Under the pieces are notes generated by a model. It saw only the letters and a program-made list of their open reading frames with translations, was not told where the DNA came from and did not search any database. Shown here in pieces: positions 7,312 through 12,151 of a DNA stretch of 12,151 bases; the stretch's first letter is position 1; each line of letters starts with the position of its first letter. The stretch covers positions 1 through 12,151 of the forward strand of contig WTHE01000387.1 in assembly GCA_011523315.1 (NCBI GenBank), read 5' to 3'. Origin of the DNA: Candidatus Binatota bacterium. GTDB lineage: Bacteria > Desulfobacterota > Binatia > Bin18. A program made the translations under genes and the position numbers.

Positions 7312-7353
7312 GGGGCTGTTCCCCAAGCCATCCGCCCGATATAGGAGAAAACG

Positions 7354-9762
7354 ATGGGCAAATCAAGCCGCATAGCCCAAAGAACGAGAGCGCTGCCCAC
7401 GGCCAAAGAAGTCGGCGCCCTCGTCCTGCACGGGGCATCGGCCGTCACCAGTATCCTTGCCGGCCTGGAGCGCGCGTATTACCGGGCTCTGGCCTGGAGT
7501 GTGGGCCGGACCCTGCACTGGTATATGGTGCGGGAACTGGTGCGCCCCACCCTGCTCGCCTTTGGCGGCTTGACCGTCCTGCTGCTGACCGCCGAGCTGT
7601 TCGGGTTTTCCGATCTCATCATCAACCGCGGCTTTGGACTTGGCGCAATGCTTCAGCTGATGGGCTTTCAGCTCATCAGCCTGGCCTCGACCACCCTGTC
7701 TTTTGCCTGTCTGGTCGGCATCCTGGTCGGACTCGGCCGCCTCAAAACCGATCTGGAAACCCTGGCCCTGCACGCCTCGGGCGTGTCTCCACGCCAGTGT
7801 CTCGGTCCGGTGCTGACGTTTTGCGCGGCCGTGACAGTGCTGGGGCTGATCCTCAGCCTGAGCGCCTCGCCGTGGGCCAAGCGATCCCTGGACAGCCTGC
7901 AAATGCGTGTCGCGCGGGACAATCCGACCGGCCTGTTGCGGGCCGGGGAGACGCAGACCTTTGGGGACACCCGTATGCTGGCTCGGGAGGTGTCGGGCAG
8001 CGGCCAGCGCCTGGGCGGCGTGCTGCTGTGGACCCCACGCGACTCGGGCACCAGCGTTCTGGACGGACAGACGATTTTTGCCCAGCACGGCGAGGTGCAG
8101 TCCAAGGCCAACGGTGAGGCCCACCTGACCCTGTACAACGGCCTGACCCTGTCCCCTGTGCGCGGCAGCGGCGACAGCACCCGTTTTGATAGCCTGTGGA
8201 CTTCGGTGCAGTATACCGAGCCGCCCGCAGCCACGGCCGAGGATGAGGCGCGGGTGGAACACCTGTCGTTCCAGGACGTGGCGCGTCGCGGCTGGCCGCC
8301 GGACGGGCAGGCCGGACGGGCGGATGTACGGCTGGCTCAGACCGAGTTTCACCGCCGCCTGGCCCTGCCGGTCGCCAGCCTGGTGTTCGGCCTGCTGGCC
8401 ACGCCGCTGGTCCTGTTCGGTCAGACCTTTTCCCGAGCGGCCGGCGGGTTGGCCGGCTTGCTGATCACCGCCGTGTACTACGGCCTGATCCAGCTCGGCA
8501 GCGGTCTGGTCCAGGCCGGGCTGGCTTCCCCTGCGACCGGCGTCTGGCTGCCGAATATGCTGGTCGGCGGGCTGGCCCTTGTCCTGTTGTCCTTCCCCAA
8601 CGGCTGGCCGCGCTGGCGGATACGCTCCGAGCGTCATCCCAGCCAGCCGTCCCAGGCTATTCCGGGCGACCACACAGGCTATATCCTTCAGCGCTATGTG
8701 GCCCGCTCCTACGCCGCCATGCTGCTGGTATCGTTCGGCTTTCTGTTCACCGGGTATTTTCTGGTTGACGTGCTGGAGCGGCTCCAGTGGTTTGCCCGCC
8801 ACCAGGCCGAGTTGAGCGAAGTCATGCGCTTCTACTGTGCCCGCTCCCCGCTGCTGGCCTCGCGCATGGTTCCCATGTCGCTGCTGCTGGCCACCGCCCT
8901 GACCGTGGGTGTGCTGTCGGTCAACCGAGAGCTGATCGGCATGCGAGCCTGCGGCGTGTCCGTGGTCCGCGCCCTGAGCCCGATTCTGCTGATTGCCGGC
9001 CTGGTGGCGCCGGCCTATCTGTTGCTGAACGAAGCCGTCATCCCCCTCACCAACGCCTGGGCCGACTGGCTCAAAATCACCCAGATCAAGTCTGCGGCAA
9101 ACTCCGGCCGCCTCCAGCGGCTGGCCATCTGGCATCAGAACGGCAAGCTGTACCACACCCGCCAGCTCGATACGGTCAGGAGGGAAGCCTACGACATCTC
9201 GATTTATGAACTGGACGACCAGGGCTTGCCGACCAGCCGGACCGACGCCCCCAGAGCCCGCCATGTCGGCGACGGCGTATGGGCGCTGACCGATCCCGTC
9301 CGCCTGGTCATTGGCGATGGCTCGTTTGAACTGCTGCCCGCCTCGCCCCACATCCAGCTCGGCGCCGAGCCCCAGACCGAGGTTGACACCATGCACCTCA
9401 GCGCCCGGCAACTGTCGCAGATCATTCACGACATCGAGGCCGGCGGCTACCGGGCGACCGCCTACTGGGTGGCCTGGCACATGAAGCTGGCCGCCCCGCT
9501 GGCGTGCGTGTTCCTGCCGGCGGTCGTCCTGTTCTTCGCCCTGAGCGGCCCGCCGTTTCCCGGCCCGGCCCTGACCATCCTGGCCAGCTGTGGCCTGGGT
9601 ATTGGTTCGATTCTGTTGAGCGATGTGTTCGCCTCGCTCGGCTACAGCGCTTCCATTCCGCCCAGTCTGGCCGGCTGGGGACCGTCTTCCATCCTGTTTG
9701 CACTGGCCACCATCTTCGCCGTTCGCAGCCAAACGTTCGACACACCCGAGAGAGTGACATGA
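7354..9762 (+). CDS. lptFG: LptF-LptG fusion: LPS export ABC permease, both halves in one chain
   Basis: An 802-residue protein made of two YjgP/YjgQ-family permeases, which are normally two separate proteins of ~360 residues. LptF and LptG form the inner-membrane core that, with the LptB ATPase, extracts LPS toward LptC and LptA. First copy, ~55-420: WYMVRELVRPTLLAFGG, membrane segments near 66-84, 102-128 and 152-172, a periplasmic beta-rich stretch to ~325, the conserved EFHRRLALPVASL (331-343), then three more helices. A ~20-residue linker follows, with no stop or internal coupling signal. Second copy, ~442-795: GYILQRYVARSY, helices near 455-475, 495-520 and 540-560, NRELIGMRACGVS, a periplasmic domain, WHMKLAAPLA, then terminal helices. 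A ~55-residue basic/amphipathic extension precedes the first helix. The ATG at 7354 has Shine-Dalgarno aggag at 7343-7347. The stop overlaps the oxidoreductase start (ATGA). The reading frame is unbroken throughout. Confidence 0.92.
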   Translation: MGKSSRIAQRTRALPTAKEVGALVLHGASAVTSILAGLERAYYRALAWSVGRTLHWYMVRELVRPTLLAFGGLTVLLLTAELFGFSDLIINRGFGLGAMLQLMGFQLISLASTTLSFACLVGILVGLGRLKTDLETLALHASGVSPRQCLGPVLTFCAAVTVLGLILSLSASPWAKRSLDSLQMRVARDNPTGLLRAGETQTFGDTRMLAREVSGSGQRLGGVLLWTPRDSGTSVLDGQTIFAQHGEVQSKANGEAHLTLYNGLTLSPVRGSGDSTRFDSLWTSVQYTEPPAATAEDEARVEHLSFQDVARRGWPPDGQAGRADVRLAQTEFHRRLALPVASLVFGLLATPLVLFGQTFSRAAGGLAGLLITAVYYGLIQLGSGLVQAGLASPATGVWLPNMLVGGLALVLLSFPNGWPRWRIRSERHPSQPSQAIPGDHTGYILQRYVARSYAAMLLVSFGFLFTGYFLVDVLERLQWFARHQAELSEVMRFYCARSPLLASRMVPMSLLLATALTVGVLSVNRELIGMRACGVSVVRALSPILLIAGLVAPAYLLLNEAVIPLTNAWADWLKITQIKSAANSGRLQRLAIWHQNGKLYHTRQLDTVRREAYDISIYELDDQGLPTSRTDAPRARHVGDGVWALTDPVRLVIGDGSFELLPASPHIQLGAEPQTEVDTMHLSARQLSQIIHDIEAGGYRATAYWVAWHMKLAAPLACVFLPAVVLFFALSGPPFPGPALTILASCGLGIGSILLSDVFASLGYSASIPPSLAGWGPSSILFALATIFAVRSQTFDTPERVT

Positions 9763-11273
9763 CGCAACAACTCCAGCCCAATGATACCCACAACACCAGC
9801 CTGCTCAGCCATGTCCATCCCGCCGACTGGATCAACCCGGAGCCGGCCCCGCGCTACAATCTGGTCGTTATCGGGGCCGGCACGGCCGGCCTGGTCACGG
9901 CGGCGGGAGCGGCCGGCCTGGGCGCCAAGGTCGCCCTGATCGAACGCGAGCTGATGGGCGGCGACTGCCTGAACGTCGGCTGTGTGCCGTCAAAAGCCCT
10001 GCTGCGGGCGGCTCGGGCGTATGCCGATGTGCGTGACGCGGGACAGTTCGGCGTTATGGTTCCCGACGGTACGCAGGTCGATTTTCCGGCGGTCATGGAG
10101 CGCATGCGACGCCTGCGGGCTCACATGAGCGCCAAAGACTCGGCGACCCGCTTTCAGGGTCTGGGGGTGGACGTCTTTCTGGGTGAGGGGCGCTTTGTCG
10201 ATAACGAAACGGTCGCCGTCGGGGAGCAGCGTGTGCGCTTTCGGCGGGCGGTCATTGCCACCGGCGCGCGGGCGACCAGCCTGCCGATCCCAGGTCTGGC
10301 CGAAGCCGGCTATCTCACCAATGAGACCGTTTTTTCGCTGACCAGCCTGCCCAAACGCCTGGCCGTAATCGGCGCCGGGCCGATCGGCTGCGAGCTGGCC
10401 CAGGCCTTCGCCCGCTTCGGTTCGCAGGTGTCCCTGCTCGAAGTCGCGCCCCAGATTTTGATTCGGGAAGATAGAGACGCGGCCGAGCGTATCCAGGCCG
10501 CCCTGGTCAAGGACCGGGTCCATACGCTTGTCGGCTGCAATATCGACCGCATCAGCACCGAAGGCGCCGAGAAAATCATTCACTTTGAGCACCAGGGGTC
10601 TCAGTCCCACATCGGGGTGGACGCCATTCTGCTGGGAGTGGGGCGGGCGCCAAACGTGGAAGGGCTCGATCTGGAGCGCGTCGGCGTGTCGTACGATACC
10701 AAGGTGGGGGTGCAGGTCGATGACCACCTGCGGACCACCAACCCCCGTATTTATGCGGCCGGGGATATTGGCTCGGTCTACAAGTTTACCCACATGGCCG
10801 ACGCGCTGGCCCGGGTGGTGATCCAAAATACGCTGTTCAAGGGTCGGGCCAAGGCGAGCAGCCTGACCGTCCCGTGGTGCACCTATACCGACCCGGAGAT
10901 CGCCCATGTGGGCCTGTACGAACACGAGGCGGACCAAAAAGGCATAGCGGTCAACACCTTTGTCCAAGAGCTGGACGACGTGGACCGGGCGCTGCTGGAC
11001 GGCGAGTCGGAGGGTTTTGTCAAAGTCCATACCCGAGCCGGCAGCGACACAATTCTGGGGGCGACCATTGTCGCCCGTCACGCCGGCGAGATGATTTCCG
11101 AGTTGAGCCTGGCCATGGTCGGCGGGCTGGGCCTGAAAACGCTGGACCAGACCATCCATCCCTACCCTACTCAGGCCGAGGCGATCAAAAAAGTCGCCGG
11201 TGCCTACAGCCGCACCCGCCTGACACCGCGCATCAAAGCGCTGTTCGAAACCTGGCTGGCCTGGACCCGCTGA
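9759..11273 (+). CDS. FAD/NAD(P)-dependent disulfide oxidoreductase, MerA-like without mercury-binding cysteines
   Basis: A 504-residue class I pyridine nucleotide-disulfide oxidoreductase. FAD-binding VIGAGTAGLVTAAGAAGLGA starts near residue 37. The redox pair C70/C75 lies in GGDCLNVGCVPSKALL, the NAD(P)-binding VIGAGPIGCELAQAF near 203, and the second FAD motif NPRIYAAGDIG with D336 near 328. In the dimerisation domain the motif reads HPYPTQAE (467-474): the general-base histidine of dihydrolipoamide dehydrogenase and glutathione reductase (HPTxxE) is Tyr469, as in MerA-like proteins. There is no N-terminal heavy-metal domain and no C-terminal Cys-Cys pair, so mercury reduction is not supported. 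The substrate is unknown. I chose ATG 9759 because it overlaps the lptFG stop (ATGA), has a purine-rich gagagag upstream, and the FAD domain starts 37 residues in. Confidence 0.9.
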   Translation: MTQQLQPNDTHNTSLLSHVHPADWINPEPAPRYNLVVIGAGTAGLVTAAGAAGLGAKVALIERELMGGDCLNVGCVPSKALLRAARAYADVRDAGQFGVMVPDGTQVDFPAVMERMRRLRAHMSAKDSATRFQGLGVDVFLGEGRFVDNETVAVGEQRVRFRRAVIATGARATSLPIPGLAEAGYLTNETVFSLTSLPKRLAVIGAGPIGCELAQAFARFGSQVSLLEVAPQILIREDRDAAERIQAALVKDRVHTLVGCNIDRISTEGAEKIIHFEHQGSQSHIGVDAILLGVGRAPNVEGLDLERVGVSYDTKVGVQVDDHLRTTNPRIYAAGDIGSVYKFTHMADALARVVIQNTLFKGRAKASSLTVPWCTYTDPEIAHVGLYEHEADQKGIAVNTFVQELDDVDRALLDGESEGFVKVHTRAGSDTILGATIVARHAGEMISELSLAMVGGLGLKTLDQTIHPYPTQAEAIKKVAGAYSRTRLTPRIKALFETWLAWTR

Positions 11274-11308
11274 GCGGACACACGGTTTTGGACAGGTGGG
11301 GGAGAGAC

Positions 11309-11623
11309 TTACACCCGCAGCAAGCGCCGCTGTAGCAGGGTCTGCATATCCCGTCGCCCATCGGCGATCAGGAGCACGTAAACATTATTTCCCATCACCC
11401 GGTAGATAATGCGGTAGGGCTTGAAGAAAATTTCTCGGTACTCCCGAATCCCGAGGTCCAGCAATTCCTCAGGATAGGTTCCCCGCTGGGGATGCTCGGA
11501 GAGGCTCAGGAAGGTCTTTTCGATCTGTTCCAGCACGTAATCCGCCCGGCCCGGTCCATCGTGCTGATCGATATAATCGCAGAGTTCCTCCAGGTCGCGC
11601 GCTGCGTCATCGGTCAGCTGCAC
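11309..11623 (-). CDS. RelE/ParE-family toxin, 5' end at the edge of an IS insertion
   Basis: The frame encodes ~104 residues of a RelE/ParE-superfamily toxin: VQLTDDAARDLEELCDYID at the start, then QIEKTFLSLSEHPQRGTYPEEL, IREYREIFFKPYRIIYRVM and VYVLLIADGRRDMQTLLQRRLL, the typical core and C-terminal strand. Related toxins usually begin with a Met one to three residues before this point. Here the only usable start is GTG at 11623, immediately next to the TA (11624-11625) taken as the left end of the IS630 element. Upstream frame extends into IS DNA (EFAESAL) without a Met. No antitoxin gene is visible on either side in the window. It is either a GTG-started intact toxin without its own promoter and antitoxin, or a lightly truncated pseudogene. 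Confidence 0.75.
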   Translation of the reverse strand: MQLTDDAARDLEELCDYIDQHDGPGRADYVLEQIEKTFLSLSEHPQRGTYPEELLDLGIREYREIFFKPYRIIYRVMGNNVYVLLIADGRRDMQTLLQRRLLRV

Positions 11624-11652
11624 TAGAGCACTTTCAGCAAATTCTGATGCGT

Positions 11653-11673
11653 CTCGCGGGCTTTTCCCGCGAG
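11653..11673. repeat. Perfect hairpin in the IS left end
   Basis: ctcgcggg (11653-11660), loop ctttt, cccgcgag (11666-11673): an 8-bp perfect GC-rich stem with a 5-base loop, about 50 bp upstream of the transposase ATG and 30 bp inside the presumed IS end. It could act in RNA to block readthrough into the transposase, or as part of the end structure. No T-run follows it, so it is not a standard intrinsic terminator in the + direction. Confidence 0.7.
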
Positions 11674-11720
11674 CCGGAGTCTGCGAAGCTGGCGGGCAAA
11701 TCACCTGTGGGAGGACCGCG

Positions 11721-12151
11721 ATGAGTCGAGCGTATTCAGCCGATTTACGGGAACGGGTGTTGGCCGCTGTGGCGGCGGGGCAATCCGCCCGCGGGGCGGC
11801 CGCCCGGTTTGGGATCGGGCCGGCCACCGCGAGCCGGTGGGTGCGCCGGTGGCGGGAGACCGGGGAGCGGACAGCGCGCAAGCCCGGGCATCCGCCGGGG
11901 TCCAAGCTGGATGCCCACGCGCCGTATCTGCTGGGGCTGGTAGCCGCCCAGGTCGATCTGACCCTGGCCGAGATCCAGCGCCGCCTCGCCCAGGAGCGGG
12001 GGGTGCGCGCCGCCATCGGGACGCTGTGGGGCTTCTATCAGCGGCAGGGGCTCACATATAAAAAAAGACCGGTCATGCGGAGGAGCAGGACCGGCCGGCG
12101 GTCAAAGCGGCCCGGGCGGCCTGGGCCACGCGCCAGCCGACGCTGGATCCT
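11721..12151 (+). CDS. IS630-family transposase, N-terminal part (partial, -1 frameshift)
   Basis: The ATG at 11721 (Shine-Dalgarno gggagga, 11709-11715) opens MSRAYSADLRERVLAAVAAG, then SARGAAARFGIGPATASRWVRRWRETG, the helix-turn-helix start of IS630-family transposases, followed by AEIQRRLAQERGV and LWGFYQRQGLTYKK. The frame stays open to the window end, but after the seven-A run at 12060-12066 the frame-0 residues (RPVMRRSRTGRR) no longer resemble the family. The -1 frame gives KTGHAEEQDRPAVKAARAAW then ATRQPTLDP, which is the expected continuation. The full transposase is therefore probably made by -1 slippage. The DDE catalytic residues lie beyond the window, so integrity cannot be judged. 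Confidence 0.88.
   Translation, partial: MSRAYSADLRERVLAAVAAGQSARGAAARFGIGPATASRWVRRWRETGERTARKPGHPPGSKLDAHAPYLLGLVAAQVDLTLAEIQRRLAQERGVRAAIGTLWGFYQRQGLTYKKRPVMRRSRTGRRSKRPGRPGPRASRRWI
12060..12067 (+). other. Slippery A7G site for -1 frameshift in transposase
   Basis: Seven A residues followed by G (codons read TAT AAA AAA AGA in frame 0). Slipping back one base gives TAT AAA AAA AAG ACC, leading into the homologous second half. Runs of this A-AAA-AAG type are used by several IS elements for programmed -1 ribosomal frameshifting or transcriptional slippage. A plain one-base deletion in a dying copy, or a sequencing error in a homopolymer, would look the same. Confidence 0.65.

Larger units (their letters stand above)
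11624..12151 (+). mobile_element. IS630-family insertion sequence, left end (continues past window)
   Basis: The region from the TA at 11624 onward is read as an IS630-family element: a ~97-base untranslated left end with a strong hairpin, then a transposase N-terminus with the family's helix-turn-helix. IS630-family elements insert at TA and duplicate it, and this TA directly adjoins the coding start of the ParE-type toxin, where homology to that gene ends. The left boundary is inferred from that switch, and the right end and its inverted repeat lie outside the window. It transcribes away from the toxin gene. Confidence 0.7.

Noticed and set aside
7291..7325. Palindrome AAGCT-GA-AGCTT and short stem TGGGG/CCCCA between the nucleotidyltransferase and lptFG as a regulatory site
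   Set aside because: Both are short, partly inside the possible nucleotidyltransferase coding start, and expected by chance; nothing links them to a known operator.
7363..9732. 789-residue open frame on the - strand opposite lptFG
   Set aside because: The composition is dominated by G, Q, A and R and shows no domain, while the + strand has two complete membrane permease domains with a Shine-Dalgarno sequence. It is a codon-bias shadow.
9504..9758. Longer N-terminus for the oxidoreductase, starting inside lptFG
   Set aside because: The added residues overlap the LptG-like domain in another frame and are arginine/proline-rich; the ATG at 9759 with ATGA coupling is the natural start.
9759..11273. 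Mercuric reductase (mer operon)
   Set aside because: No heavy-metal-binding domain, no C-terminal Cys-Cys, and no merR, merT or merP nearby.
11624..12016. N-terminal extension of the ParE-type toxin to 235 residues
   Set aside because: The extension is antisense to the IS630 transposase and its left end; only residues encoded before 11624 resemble the toxin family.
1..12151. CRISPR array, tRNA, rRNA or riboswitch
   Set aside because: No regularly spaced repeats, no cloverleaf-like or rRNA-like sequence, and no gene-free stretch longer than about 120 bases before the IS region.

Overview
The window is high-GC DNA (roughly 60% or more by eye) from a Gram-negative (diderm) bacterium. The strongest evidence for a diderm is a complete LptF/LptG-type lipopolysaccharide export permease. 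Around it sit glycosyltransferases, a sugar- or choline-type nucleotidyltransferase and an exporter-type ABC ATPase end, which fits a lipopolysaccharide or surface-glycan region. Neither the species nor the phylum can be fixed from this sequence. An environmental proteobacterial-like or Tectomicrobia-like lineage is a guess only.

Layout. (1) Positions 1-3565, + strand, form a tight probable operon: the end of an ABC transporter ATPase, a GT8-like/ELM1-like fusion protein, a 2,3-bisphosphoglycerate-dependent phosphoglycerate mutase starting inside the previous stop (ATGA), and a 2OG-Fe(II) oxygenase 3 bp further on. (2) Positions 3626-4276, - strand, hold a PIN-domain (VapC-type) toxin and a Phd/YefM-type antitoxin that overlap by ATGA. 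An AT-richer upstream stretch carries an inverted repeat that could be the operator. (3) Positions 4370-7311 are surface-glycan genes in mixed orientation: a divergent kinase-like protein (-), a GT4 glycosyltransferase (+) whose start codon shares one CATG with the kinase start, and a COG1213-type nucleotidyltransferase (-). (4) Positions 7354-11273, + strand, hold an 802-residue protein joining LptF-like and LptG-like permeases end to end. It is translationally coupled (ATGA) to a MerA-like FAD/NAD(P) disulfide oxidoreductase that lacks the mercury-specific cysteines. (5) Positions 11309-12151 hold a RelE/ParE-type toxin (-) whose 5' end abuts the left end of an IS630-family element. The element's transposase has a seven-A slippery run where a -1 shift restores the family sequence. 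The transposase runs off the window.

Working together (inference): the nucleotidyltransferase and kinase-like protein may activate or attach a phosphorylated head group, and the GT4 and GT8/ELM1 proteins may transfer sugars. The ABC protein and LptFG would move lipid-linked products across or out of the inner membrane. The phosphoglycerate mutase-like and 2OG oxygenase proteins may modify a small precursor or the glycan. The two toxin loci and the IS mark the accessory, rearranging character of the region. No wholly unknown multi-gene system is evident. The most unusual items are the two gene fusions (LptF-LptG and GT8-ELM1) and the IS insertion exactly at a toxin gene's start.
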